Notes: a model not told the origin generated them from the letters alone. 64,000 nt of DNA from Armigeres subalbatus (GCF_024139115.2 NC_085140.1:459637506-459701505), one strand, 5' to 3'; shown: positions 25,024 through 35,605, numbered from the stretch's first letter. Numbers and translations are program-made.

Positions 25024-25216
25024 TAGGGGGAAAGACGGCTTTGGCAGGTTTTGTTCTATTACTGGCAGGGGGGTTTTTGTCGACCAAATTTTATGAAATT
25101 TGGCCACAATATTCTTTGATATGCAAAGAATGCTTAGGCCAAATTTGGGCCTAGTGAGTCATAAAAAACCCCCCTGCCAATAATAGAACAAAACCTGCCA
25201 AAGCTGTCATTCCCTA
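25024..25216. mobile_element. Miniature inverted-repeat element, about 50-bp arms
   Basis: The left arm holds GCTTTGGCAGGTTTTGTTCT at about 25038-25057 and GGCAGGGGGGTTTTT. The right arm has the same sequences inverted (about 25165-25205). The outer ends read TAGGGGGAAAGAC and the complement of TAGGGAATGAC. A TA at each end may be the target duplication. The loop is about 85 bases with no coding capacity. Confidence 0.75.
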
Positions 25217-25906
25217 TTTATTTTCTATCAGAAATTCTCATCATGGATTTTTCAAGACAGTAATTCGTTTTTAAGGAATAGCGCGTTGCATTTCTCATTA
25301 ATAGTATGCTAAAAATAGTCACCGATTTATCAAAAGAATCCCAAGTTGGTAGTCCTGTTATCTACTAACTTTATGAATATGTTACAGAATAACCAAACTT
25401 CACTTGCTGATTCTAACGGTAAGATGGTCCGTGACTTTGATATTCTCTTATTCCAACTGTTTCTGTGATCCATTCATGATCTGTTCAACAGAGGAGTTCA
25501 ATTCTCCTATCTATAATTACGGGGTAAAGATCGCCTTTTTCTCGTTGTAGCGAATTGTGGTGACAAATAGGTCCTATGCTGAGGGCTAATGTGACAACAA
25601 AACGGAACATAGTTAGTAAGTACACTCAGCATAAAACATAAACACATTCATTATCCACAGACTCCTTGAAAAAGGCACAATACATGTGTCCGAAACGTCG
25701 AATGAAAACATAAAACTCGTTTTTGATCCCAAAAGACTGAAAGCCAAAACCTCAAACGTCGCCATCTTAGTCGAATCAATTAAGAAAGATAGCCTTTTCA
25801 TCAGTTTGCTCTTTGGTGCATTTAAATTCAACATCTGCTATATGCATCCCTGAGACCAGCGAGGAGGGTACCCCCAAGATTCCACTTATGGGAAATATAT
25901 GCAAAT
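25217..25906. repeat. Possible LINE-tail-like repeat in otherwise unannotated DNA
   Basis: Around 25660-25740 the words CTTGAAAAAGGCACAATACA and CCGAAACGTCGAATGAAAAC resemble a GAAGAAGG..CCGAAACGTCG segment that recurs in insect repeats, from memory. The rest shows nothing. Confidence 0.25.
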
Positions 25907-25972
25907 ACACTTTTATTAGTAATGAATTTCTCCACACAGTAGTGGAGGAATTAATTACTAATAAAAATGTGT
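25907..25972. repeat. Strong hairpin at the left edge of a tandem duplication
   Basis: ACACTTTTATTAGTAATGAA (25907 onward) pairs with the complementary arm ending at 25972, giving about 28 paired bases with few mismatches around a loop of about 6 bases. The right arm is the beginning of duplication unit A (see 25950-26703), and a related sequence begins unit B near 26715. Confidence 0.6.
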
Positions 25973-26703
25973 TTTGACCTCACCTGTCAGTTATAGACTT
26001 CACCTGACTTATTATAATATTGACTACATTAAATTATTCTAATTTGTTCTTAAAATAATATGACAGCAAAAGAGCAAAAATATATTGCTTCAACATAGAA
26101 ACAAATAAAGAAAATCTCCAATTCGAATATAACAAACCCCTATTTTAAAGTAGATAACAGTTTGTATGCCAATTAGGATGGGTTTCCCCTCTATTTAGTT
26201 CAGCTATCTTGCATATCTGTCTGTTTGATCGCAACAAGAAAAAAACATTTTGTTAATGTTGCGAACAAACTAGTTTGGAAATTGCAGAGCAACTAAAAAA
26301 AAGCAATTAAAATACCTTTCTATCACTAATCACAAAGAAATAAAAAAGAAGTTTCATTCAGTAATGTTGATATCCAGATTACTTCTAGACCCATTTTGGC
26401 CCCTGTCGTTAGTACCGAAGCTTACGGCCTAATTATTGTAGCTAATACAACTCTAATACTAAATAGGCAAAAGATATGTTTTAAAGTTTGCTCTCACATC
26501 AATTCCAGAACTGCGACTGTTCCTGATTGACACATAACTCCATAAAGCCATCGACAAAACACTTTAATAAAGAATTAAAAAAAAAAAAAGCCATCGACAA
26601 TGGTGTAGTTGCACTCGTTCCACCTTCGAACTAACACCACGAGAAAATCTATAATTCAGCCTCTATCGATTTCCAGTCCCGAACTCGGGTCATTGCACTT
26701 ATG
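25950..26703 (+). repeat. Ancient tandem duplication, unit A
   Basis: Unit A runs from the AATAAAAATGTGTTTT word near 25960 through GACCTCACCTGTCAG, GTAGATAACAGTTT, a GATGTTGCnAACAAAC-like word and GATATC..TTCTAGACCCA to ACAATGGTGTAGTTGCAC and CAGCCTCTATCGATTTCCAG before 26703. The same ordered words occur in unit B. The copies are diverged and have independent insertions. No frame is conserved between them, so this looks like duplicated non-coding DNA. Confidence 0.7.
26558..26586 (+). mobile_element. Minimal poly(A) retroinsertion with target duplication
   Basis: AAAGCCATCGACAA occurs at 26544-26557 and again at 26587-26600, enclosing only about 29 bases that contain AATAAAG and end in a run of A. 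Unit B at about 27850 has the uninterrupted site (AAACCATCAACAATGG). This is an extremely 5'-truncated retrotransposed 3' end, with the empty site preserved in the paralogous duplication. Confidence 0.75.
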
Positions 26704-27960
26704 AAGAAGTTCATTACTTATAAAAATGTGTTTTGTATTATGGAAAGACCTCACCTGTCAAGTTATAGACTTCACCTGATTACATCGAATTATATTTTAG
26801 TTTGCCCTCAACATAATATGACAGTACGAAATATTCCGCTAAACAAAGAAAGGCTATAGATATGTGTTACATAAGAGGTGGTGAATCTGTAAAATTTTGA
26901 TGAATATTATAACAGGGTTATGATTGCTGCTCAATTGATTGAAAAATAGCAATGACATAATTTATCCTTCATCTGAAACTTGACTTGCTACTTTAAATAT
27001 TGGGTACTGATCATATATAATGATGAAACTATTGAATGTGTTTCAAGAAAGTTAAATTGACCATGAACATGAGCATTATGACAATTCGTTGTTGCTACCT
27101 CGTGATTGACTGGAACTTGTGAAATTGCACAGAGAACGACGTGAATGGAGCATGGAATGTTTCAAGAAAGTTACATTATGAAGAAATGTTGAACAAGGGC
27201 AAAATTTGTTTTGTTAATAGTCATATCCAATAATCAATTTAACAGTAGAGCTATTTAATGGCATTTTCCAACGTAGATAACAGTTTTGAACTAAGAAGAA
27301 ATGATTTTCCCAATATTTTGTTCTTCTACATTTCCCATTGGTCTTCACAACAAGAAGAAACATTATGTTGATGTTGCAAACAAACCAGTTCGGTAATTGC
27401 GGAATCGTGATCCTTAAAACGAAATTGTGGCATTGTTTTGTATACGGTGAAAAAGATAATCAAACCAAACTGAAAATACATGTTTTGAATGAAGACAAAT
27501 GAACCTGTACTGACATATTACTGCAAGGTTTTGTTCGTTTTGCATTGATAATTAGTTGTACAAAGCTATTTCAATTACATTTTTGATCACAAACTAATCA
27601 GAAAGAAATTACATAGTCATATCATATGATAATGTTGATATCTTGAAAATTTCTAGACCCAATTTAATCAATTTCATTGCCGTTAGTACCTAGACGTTAG
27701 TTCAATTCTTATTTGCTAGTCCTCGGTACGGATAGTTCAATAAGGCCTAATATCAATGTAGAATTAACTCCAGATATTTTGCACAGTTTACTCCCACGTC
27801 AGTCCATATCTACTGCGGCTATTCCTGGATGACACAAAAATTCATAAAACCATCAACAATGGTGTAGCTGCACTTGTTCCATCTCCGAACTAACACCTCG
27901 AACAAATCTATAATTCAGCCTCTATCGATTTCCAGTCCCAAACTCGCACCATTGCACTTC
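26704..27960 (+). repeat. Ancient tandem duplication, unit B
   Basis: Same ordered words as unit A, from ATAAAAATGTGTTTT near 26720 to CAGCCTCTATCGATTTCCAG near 27917. It is longer, in part because of a segment around 26880-27230 that includes the retroinsertion at 27055-27157. Confidence 0.7.
27055..27157 (-). mobile_element. 5'-truncated retroposon copy with 16-bp target duplication
   Basis: TGTTTCAAGAAAGTTA is present at 27039-27054 and at 27158-27173. The 103-base insert matches the 3' end of the composite retroposon at 41808-42382 in the same orientation (CATGAGCATKATGAC, GTTGCTACnnCGTGATnGAC, AATTGCACAG). The element therefore has its 3' end at the left, with a tail built of CATGCT-like words on the minus strand. 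Confidence 0.75.
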
Positions 27961-28351
27961 CATCAGCCCACCCATCAATTATTCAATAAAACCATAATTC
28001 GAAAGCAATATAAAAGCCCCCTTTTGGTATCGTGGGCAAATTTTCATCACCCCTCGGATAATATTTCCGAGGAACATCTTCCGCAAGGAAACATAATTCA
28101 ATAAGAAATGTTCAAAGTGCGAAATAGCCACCAGTCCACTATTGAGTGGGGAGTTTCTGCAAAAGCAAGGTAGCGAACAATCGACCGACGGCACCCCTGC
28201 ACTATTTCCTTCCCTTCTCGGACGATGAGCATAGATGTGCATGGTGCATCATCGCTCGTTTTGGCAGACCCTACCTCGAACCGAAACCGAAATTCTTGCA
28301 AGGTGCACCTAGAACTACAACAACAAGATCGTAAAAAGAAAACTTGCTTAC

Positions 28352-28523
28352 ATCGTTGTCCTGTCGGTGGGGTCCGCAGGAGCTCCCGCTTCACGGACAT
28401 GGCCGTATTGTTGTTGTCCTCCTGGTGGTGATCCCCCCGGATGGAGGCCCAAGAGCGCACCTTCGATAGCACCATATTAGACGGTTCACTCAACGGTGTC
28501 GAGTTAGTTGGTAACAATAACAT
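28352..28523 (-). CDS. Probable first coding exon of an unidentified gene
   Basis: The minus-strand frame can start at ATG 28523 (MLLLPTNSTPLSEPSN, then MVLSK) or at the in-frame ATG 28475. It runs through SWASIRGDHHQEDNNNTAMS and ends VKRELLRTPPTGQR, immediately before a good splice donor, T|GTAAGC, with the intron beginning at 28351. Codon usage is balanced and GC-rich compared with the neighbourhood, and the product has no repeat signature. Upstream (28524-28700) is stop-containing sequence suitable as 5' UTR. The frame continues past the donor for 80 codons, but that part looks intronic. I do not recognise the protein, and no matching downstream exon is visible, so the next exon may lie beyond an unresolved intron. 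An alternative is a chance open frame with a donor. Confidence 0.5.
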
Positions 28524-29760
28524 ATCACACTGGATTACTCCCTGGACGAAACTTAATCAATTCACTCGGAGTATAGTTGAAATCACTGGTTTCAGATTTT
28601 TTTTTGCACTAAAATTCACTACAGGTTTTCCGTGTCAGAGCTGCATTTGCTGCGTTATCACATGGTAGGTATGTGCTCGGTGTTTTTTTGTTTCACTAAT
28701 CGGAAGCACCGATAACGATCAGAAACGGGAAAGGTGCTCGCTTGCGTCACATTAGGTGTACCTGAGCCACCTTACACACGATCTACGACCAGCAGCGATA
28801 GAATAAGGTTCACACACTTCCCAAACATATGATTCACCTTCGAGGTTCGTCACGCAATTAATCGCTTTCGATGATAAACATTCACGAAATCGGTCTCAAG
28901 ACCAACCACTTTGATCCAATTTTTTTTTGCCTCTGTTTTCGTTTCCGACCCGATAGTAAAACAGATTACACAAGACCCTCGACGATACTACGGAGGTGCA
29001 CTCTCTTTGGACTGCCTTGAGCAACCAACCGACCCGCCGAAAAGTCGAGATGTGTTTTTTGTCGCTCCGCTTGTTTTGCGCTTCCTTACGACTCCTCCTG
29101 AGGCGTAGTATGCAGTAGGCTACGATTGTTTCGCGTACGCGACATACCACGGTGCCAGTCAGTATAGTAGGCCTTGTGTTTCTTGCTTGGTTGCGTGTCG
29201 GACACTGTTGCGTGTGTTGCACGTCCTCAATCGTTCAGAAATATAAACGAACTGACGAGAGCTGATTTCCATTGAACAAGTATAACTCAAAAGTATATGT
29301 TTGACGGTGCGCTTAGCATATTTGCACAACCCAAGAAAACTCACACAACACAACCATGCTAACGTGAGCTCAAATGTAAGCAAAGCTTCAAATCTCAACG
29401 AAGCTTTGATGTTTCTTCAAGTGACCCCGTTGGTAGCCACCGCACACACAACGAAACACTCAACGAAGAGCGGAGAGAATCATTCTTCTGCATGTGTGCA
29501 GAACAGACCCGCGTGTTTCACCCGTGGTGCATTCACGCACACTTCACGAAAGTGCAAAAGCTCGCTCTCGAAGAGCGCCGCTACCAACGATAGCTTTTCT
29601 CCCGGCTGGCGCGCGTGTTGTGTGTTTACATGCGAGATGTTGTGCAATGCTGGGCTCGGTCTCCCTCGCTCCAACCTGTCTCTTTCAGGCGTACGCGACA
29701 AGAAACTGGAAGCACGGCCGCCGCCACAGTCCGCTGCGATAGAGTGCGCCGGAGTGGGGA
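28524..29760. promoter_or_regulatory. GC-richer promoter-like block between divergent starts
   Basis: This block is non-repetitive and richer in GC than the surrounding DNA. It lies between a probable minus-strand first exon and a plus-strand TATA box. CpG-containing words such as GCGTACGCGAC (29130-29150 and 29690-29700) are frequent. A 154-residue plus-strand frame from 29300 ends just before the TATA box and is not supported as coding. Confidence 0.35.
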
Positions 29761-29795
29761 TATAAAAAACAGGCAGTAAGCGGTAGCCGTAGCTG
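29758..29795 (+). promoter_or_regulatory. Candidate TATA core promoter
   Basis: GGGGATATAAAAAACAGGC places TATAAAA at 29761-29767 in a GC-rich setting. A start site would be expected about 30 bases downstream, near 29791 (AGCTGTCGAG). No strong initiator or downstream element is visible. The transcript would run into AT-rich DNA with no long frame, so only a non-coding first exon would fit. Confidence 0.4.
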
Positions 29796-30250
29796 TCGAG
29801 CAAAGGAGAGACTGTATAATGTATTCACAAAAACGGAGGGGTACAGTCTAAAATAGGCGGAGACTATTTTAAATGATTTTTTATATATTTTTTTTTTACA
29901 ATTTTATGATATGAAAATGATTTTTATGCGGACCGATGTTGTGCGCACGTTTGTATGTATATGGCGGCAGACGGTGTGTTCGTCGTTACTTTTGAGAGCG
30001 ATTGTCGTGTTTTATTTTTCTTGCTGTTGTCGATCGTGATTTCGAATGAGTTCGCGCGCGCGGATAAGAGAGATGAACGGACGGGAAAATTGCTGCAAAA
30101 TGAAATGATGGAAATTGATTCGGCCTCGGTTGCTTTTCTTCGGGTTTGATGGTTCAAGCTCGGGTTGCTTTGTTCGTTTGTTTCGCTTGAATATCGCGCA
30201 TTGTGTGTGAGCTATGGCATGTTTTTCAGACGTCAATATTGTATGTTTGC
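29796..30250. other. GC-richer non-repetitive DNA, possible 5' UTR
   Basis: No supported coding frame. The segment 29920-30240 looks like insect 5' leader sequence when read on the minus strand (CA-rich words, few T runs), and could be an upstream exon of the minus-strand gene. This is only an impression. Confidence 0.25.
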
Positions 30251-31104
30251 TCGGAACGGCATTGGATTGGCGATTGGGTTCGATTTTTTGGAAAAGGAAG
30301 GGTGTTTTCGCAGTTGGCGGGATTAAAAATCTGTTTGACTAGGTGATTTTTTGAAATCCTTTGCTTGTTTCGAGGAAAGGGGAACATAAATTGTGGCGGT
30401 TGGAAATTCCAGCAGTAACGGTTTTTAACCGTCGTCCTACCCTATAAAGACTGTCGATATTTACGGATAATCAATAAACTATAGGAATGAAAACTGTTCA
30501 ACAATGAAAAGCTAATGTGTTTTTTAAAATGCAAATTAGGTTGATTGGATTATACTTGTTATAACCTTTCAAGCAACTTTTACGACCACCATTGTCCAAA
30601 TCGAACAATAGTACATGTCCAAATAACCAACGAATGACACTCTATCAGGTGTCATTCGAAATGCGAAATAACAATCCAGGTCAATTACGATGTCCAAATT
30701 ACGTTGTCGATAAGGAAAAAATATTACCAGACATTTGTTTCTACATTGCCTTTGTATTCTTGAAAGCTGGCAATAATGGATAATTGGAAATACATAACTT
30801 CTACCTTCTTCAATTTCTATAAAAATAACAGAGCCCATAGGGGGTATTCCAAATAAAGGTCTATAGTGGTATTAATAACAGAAATAATCGATTCCTTAAT
30901 TTAATAAAAATTAAAGAAGACAAATCGAGAAGGGACTGGATTAAGCTTTCTATTTCTATTTTAGGTATGTAAGAAGCATAGAAAACGAATTAATATTAAC
31001 ACAGTTTTGAATTCAATCGCCTAATTACAGAACATAAACTTGTTTGGCGTATATCGTAGTCGTGCTACAATGTTTAAAATTGTTCACACACAAACAGAAT
31101 GAAT
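30251..31104. other. No gene; small hairpin
   Basis: AT-rich. CGAATGACAC..GTGTCATTCG at about 30630-30659 forms a 10-bp stem. A possible recursive splice site near 30964 is listed separately. Confidence 0.4.
30944..30974 (+). promoter_or_regulatory. Candidate recursive splice site (weak)
   Basis: CTTTCTATTTCTATTTTAG is followed directly by GTATGTAAG, so a pyrimidine-rich acceptor abuts a donor (AG|GT at 30964/30965). Recursive (ratchet) sites of long insect introns have this form. No flanking exons of a plus-strand gene are identified here. Confidence 0.25.
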
Positions 31105-31380
31105 TATTGGCAGTGGCTGATTTTCTATCCGCCGCTGCCACATCTAGGCGCTATAGTATATACGCAAAATAGCCAGCATGAGTTAACCGCCAGAAATGTG
31201 TATGGCGAAATACATCTAACGCGGGTTTTCTCAAAATTAGGAACTTTATACGGAAAAGTATTTGGTACCGTTTATATAGTAAGGTGTCCGCTACTACGCC
31301 TACCAAATATTTCTTCGATGAAGGTTCTTAATTTTGAGAAATCGAACCTGAGATGCCTTTCGCCATACTGATTTCGCCAT
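31105..31380 (+). mobile_element. Interspersed repeat with long hairpin, copy 2
   Basis: It matches 8606-8880 along its length. The internal hairpin spans 31201-31367: TATGGCGAAATACATCTAAC on the left and the complement of TATGGCGAAAGGCATCTCAG on the right. Pairing continues inward through TTTCTCAAAATTAGGAAC to TATTTGGTA, about 67 bases per arm around a loop of about 33 bases. Flanking parts of the match (31105-31200) lie outside the hairpin, so either the element is larger than the hairpin or the hairpin inserted before a larger repeat spread. Confidence 0.7.
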
Positions 31381-32180
31381 ATTGAATTCAGAAATATTGA
31401 TGTTGTATGAATGTAATCTACTCACATTTGAAAACAATAAGAATAGGATGTTTGTTTGATCCAATTTTGGCTCAATCAATTCCTTTCGCCATTTTAAGTC
31501 AACTTTATTAGGGTAATCACATGTGTCTACAATTTAATTCTAGCCTGATTCGCTCGGTTTGTGTTTAGTTTTGTTAAGATTAGCTTACATTGACTGCACC
31601 CTTTGCAGTTGCTAGCCGTGATTGGCCGAGAAAGAACAAATATGCATAGCTAATTGAATTCCTGAGTTTTGGGATTGGGAGACCTTTCTCACTAACGTAT
31701 TTTTGAGTTTCTTATAATTAAACACAATAACTATTTCAGCCCCATCCTCAGTGTCAGTTTCCAGTCCAATTCCATGCCGTTTCTTCGCATATTAAAATAA
31801 AATCTATTGAAGTTCCAAATCGCATATTCCACATTAAACTTCAGAAAAATCTAATAAATTGAAACATCATCGGATCTTGTTGAAATTTTGCTGAGTTGTT
31901 CATCATTCTATAGATGATCATCATTTATGAAACTGTCACCGTGGAACGCATCTATCTATTTCCTTCCCGTGATTACCCTCATGGCTGCAAGTGCGGAATT
32001 TTCTATGTTAGCTACGGGACACATTGTGATGGTGGTATACAAGTGTCAAACCCGTGCTCGCAACAGGTTGTATCCAATATCTCTTTCTTTTTTCGAGAAT
32101 TGCTGCAGTGAATTGATGGAAATCATGGGAGCGAACCCCTTAAATTGCTGTTTTGACCACTCTTTTGATTTTGTCTCAAT
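31381..32180. other. No feature seen
   Basis: AT-rich; two overlapping plus-strand frames near 31914-32187 show no recognisable sequence. Confidence 0.4.
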
Positions 32181-32600
32181 AATGTAATGCGCGAGAAAGG
32201 TACCACCAACCAGGTAGATTAATCTGGGTTTTTATCTTTATGATCGGTTCGTCATAGATCCTATTTTTCACATTTGTTTATATGTATTATACAATTTCTC
32301 GTCGAACGCAGCTTGTTGCAAGCAAATCGGTTGAGCAGAAGTGTCAAAAAAGTGATTTTGTATTGTGGTTTTGAAATTTGTATTTTGGCCATAATTTCTG
32401 ATCCCATAGTCCGATCAGGCCAATTTTCAATAGGAATCAATGGAAACAGGATTCTTCGTCGAATTCAATCAGTTGCGAGTAAATTGCTTAAGGGTAAGTG
32501 CGAAAGAAGGGCTAGAGTTATTGCACATTTATTTATTGCACATTTATTATTGCACGTTATTGTGAACAGGTTAGTAATTCGAATTAAAGAATTATAGAAA
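32181..32600. repeat. Degraded interspersed repeat sharing its end with 44070-44510
   Basis: GCGCGAGAAAGGTACCACCA at about 32190 and AGATTAATCTGGGTTTTT after it are the inverted left terminus of the 44 kb repeat. The following 32280-32520 holds two degenerate words of the type CGTCGAACGCAGCTTGTTGC / GAGTAAATTGCT, which parallel the 44 kb internal CTTGTTGCGAGAAAATCGAT. Overall identity is low. Confidence 0.45.
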
Positions 32601-32774
32601 TCTCAAAAAGTGGTGGACGTCATATTTGAATCGCCCCTAACGATGCAAACCAAAAATTTAACTATTTATCCCTGCAACATCTTTGTGAAGGTTGTACTAT
32701 TTGCCGCTGTAGTTTAAAAAAATGTTATGATGAATTTATTAAGAACTAGCAGAATCGACGAACTTCGTTTCACC

Positions 32775-33100
32775 TAAAATTGATTTATTCTCTGATTAGT
32801 TCTCGAGTTATGCATAAATTTCTGTTGCATTTGTATGGAAGCCCCCCGTTCCAGAAGGGAGTTCCGAATCATTACAGAAACATATATTCCCTTCCAAAAC
32901 CTCCTCATGCCAGATTTGGTTCCATTTGCTTGATTAATTCTCGAGTTATAAAGAAATTGGTGTTTCATTTGTATTTCATTTCCTTTTCCAAAAGGGGGAA
33001 GGGTCTCGAACCACTGAACCACCCCGGCCCCAAAAACCTATGCAGACAAATTTTTACTCCGATCGGTTCAGTAGTTTCCTAGTCTACAAGGTTCAGACAA
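32775..33100 (+). repeat. Two-unit tandem interspersed repeat
   Basis: Both units contain GATTArTTCTCGAGTTATnnA, then TTTCATTTGTAT or TTGCATTTGTAT, and a purine-rich AGAAGGGAG / AAAGGGGGAAGG stretch, spaced about 140 bases apart. I recall this pattern as frequent in mosquito genomes, but cannot name its class. Confidence 0.45.
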
Positions 33101-33950
33101 ACAGGAACTTTATTTTGTTTCGAGGAAAACTTGTAGATGGTTAACATACGCCTAATTATTATTTTAATCTAAATATAGCCAACTGTTCATTTTACCACCT
33201 TGATTTTTGGCAACTAAATCTGGAGATTTACACTTTTTAATTTCTGGTATATATCACAATGGCCATTTCGTTGCCAGGAAAAGTGGTACATGTACAGTCC
33301 CACCCTCTAAAATCAGCTTATTTAAAAGAAAATTCGGCAACATGACTGTTTTCACAACAGATTTTAATTCTATTTTAAATTTCAAGATAGTTTTCTGCCG
33401 TTTAGAATGATTTTAAAATTGTACATGTACCAGTTTTACTATCAACGGTTTTTCGGTTTCTGTTACCTTTTATTCCCATTAATAGTGGTACATGTGCAAT
33501 TTGCTCCAATAAATTTGAAATTTGTTATAAACTTCGCTTATTTTTCACTACTATGTTTAGGCACATCAGTCATAACATGGTACAGTTTAGTTGCAAAAAA
33601 TTGCTAATATGAATTTATTATTCGATGTTTTTGGGAAAATGCGTCTCCTGAAAAATTTACTCAATGTAACATTTTGACTTTCGCTGGCACCGGATCATTT
33701 ATTTTGGTTGTTTTTGGCCTTTGGCCATTAATTGATTTAAACATTACGTTTATCGAAAAAAATCACAAAAAATCAAGAAAAAATTAGATGGACTTTGAAG
33801 TAGACCGAGAAATTGCTGAAAACCTACCGCGTAGAAAGTGAACCCAGTGTATATAAAGGTTATGCAATCCTTATTACTGTTTCTATATCACAACAATCTA
33901 AAAACAAATTAATTTGAATAATTTCAACGAAAAACATAATTTATTCTGGC
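33101..33950. other. No gene; GTACATGTAC words
   Basis: GGTACATGTAC-like words occur near 33287, 33423 and 33487 at uneven spacing. Otherwise AT-rich and featureless. Confidence 0.35.
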
Positions 33951-34085
33951 TAGATTGTGCGGTAAGATGCGCGGCTATAAAGCAAGACCATGCTTAGGGT
34001 GGCTGGGTTCGATTCACGGTGCCGGTCTAGGCAATTTTCGATTTGGAAATTGTTTCGACTTCCCTGGGCGTAAAAGGAATCTATT
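33951..34085 (+). mobile_element. SINE fragment (tRNA-derived, Feilai-like)
   Basis: It matches the first 130 bases of the full SINE at 38643-38939 in opposite orientation: TGCGGTAAGATGCGCGGC (box A region), then CTGGGTTCGATTCACGG (box B), then GCCGGTCTAGGCAATTTTCG and CTTCCCTGGGCGTAAAA. The 3' half and AAG tail are missing. Confidence 0.8.
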
Positions 34086-34087
34086 AA

Positions 34088-34190
34088 AAAAGTCGAAGGA
34101 CAAAAGGTCGAAAGACAAAAGGTCGAAGGACGAAAGATCGAATTGACAAAAAGTCGAAATGACAACGGGTCGAAATTACAAAAAAATGCT
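34088..34190 (+). repeat. Tandem repeat of about 14 bases (AAAGTCGAAGGACAA)
   Basis: Six or seven degenerate units such as AGGTCGAAGGACGAA follow directly on the SINE fragment. A 63-residue KSKDKRSKDERS frame here is an artefact of the repeat. Confidence 0.7.
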
Positions 34191-34239
34191 AAAATTGAAG
34201 AGCCCTAGTCTTGAGAACAATACAAATCAAAACTTCAAT

Positions 34240-35141
34240 TTAGGTAGGGTAAGACGGTATAATGCGCCCTACCTGGACAAAACGCCCCCCTTTGATTTCT
34301 AGAAGACTATAACTAGCTAAGGGTCAAAATCAGTTGGTATCTATAAATATTTGTAAAACCATCATACTACGTGAATGTGAAAGTATTTTTTTTTATTACA
34401 TAATGAAAATATTTGCAAAATACAAAAAGTTACAGTTTTGATGTAACTTTCAATGTTTGGTTGCTCAACTATCTGGAGCGACGCTAGCATACTGTCCGCA
34501 ACACTTGCACTGGAACACTCAGCAACAAAATAACTTTTCTCAGTGGTTGATATGATATAAAATTGCTTTCATCTTCAAAAATGTAACGTTTTCAAAATAT
34601 GTTTCATTGGTCAAAACGCCCCAGTGTAGGGCAGGACGATATGCCCTTACCTACTGGTCACAAGCGCGGCGAGCTTGGAGCAGTTGCTTTTTTCTTTGTA
34701 AATCTTTATTTAGGTGTTTTTTTTAAATTCTAGATTAAGTTCAACACCGGTGCAGCAGTTGCTTCCAAATTATATGGAAACTATTGAAATGTAATTCAAA
34801 CCTGCTTGAATTGACTTATGTTGGTTTTTCAATGACAAGCACATAAGGATTTGTAACCTTTTTATTATGGGATTGATAAAATACTAATGAAGGGCTATTA
34901 AATGTCTTTGGTTAAGGTGGGTCGTATTGCCCAGGCATTTTTTGAAATTCATTATTTCACGACTTTAGCTTTATCACGTGTTATTTGTAATATTTTCTTA
35001 GGACTACTCACGGGCAATGCATTTGCGACATCCTCGACTACCAAATAACACAAAGTTTGCATAAATTGCGTTGAAAAGTAAAAAGTTATCAAGGAGTTGC
35101 CTTAGGGGGGGGGGGCATATTATACCGTCTTACTCTACCTT
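34240..35141. mobile_element. Non-autonomous TIR element, about 0.9 kb
   Basis: The left end reads AGGTAGGGTAAGACGGTATA (34242 onward) and the right end is the complement of AGGTAGAGTAAGACGGTATA (to about 35140), at least 22 inverted bases with one mismatch. Related words (TGTAGGGCAGGACGATATGC near 34625 and GGTGGGTCGTATTGCC near 34916) lie inside. An 11-base G run sits at 35105-35115. I see no transposase frame and no certain target duplication. Confidence 0.65.
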
Positions 35142-35597
35142 CATTGGGGGTGAGAATGAGCCACGATTTCAACAAGTTAGAATGTCTTTAAAGTGGAATT
35201 AATGCATCTAAAGGCAAGGAAACTATAATATAAGAGACCTTTTTGAATGATTCAGCTATGCGACCTGCAGATTGTTCGTGAACTTCTACTACCAATATGC
35301 AATATGCGTATGCACAACCAGGATTATAAATTAACATCATTGTTCGTGCGGTTGAATGAAAATGTACAGCTCGCCAATAGACCAACGCAAAGAAAATTCC
35401 CCGAAGAAATTATAACGTTTGAGCAGGTCATATATTGAACGCGAAATGATCTTTTGTTCAAGTGAACGCCCGCTTAAATGTCAAGTAAATTTGATGAACC
35501 CCTACATAGGTTTATTGAAAAGTTTACTTGGGATTAATAGACCATCTTACAGTACATATTTTGCGACAACGACTACACATTAAATTAAAGCCAATAA
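35142..35597. other. Unannotated DNA with a short protein-like frame
   Basis: The 63-residue plus-strand frame at 35247-35438 (QLCDLQIVRELLLPICNMRM, then FVRLNENVQLANRPTQRKF) reads like real protein, but has no neighbouring exon signals and is not recognised. It may be a relic of a mobile-element gene. Confidence 0.25.
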
Positions 35598-35605
35598 CGT
35601 CCACA

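Noticed and set aside
29300..29765. 154-residue plus-strand frame
   Set aside because: It ends at the TATA box, has no domain, and overlaps equally long frames on the other strand. GC-rich DNA gives long chance frames.
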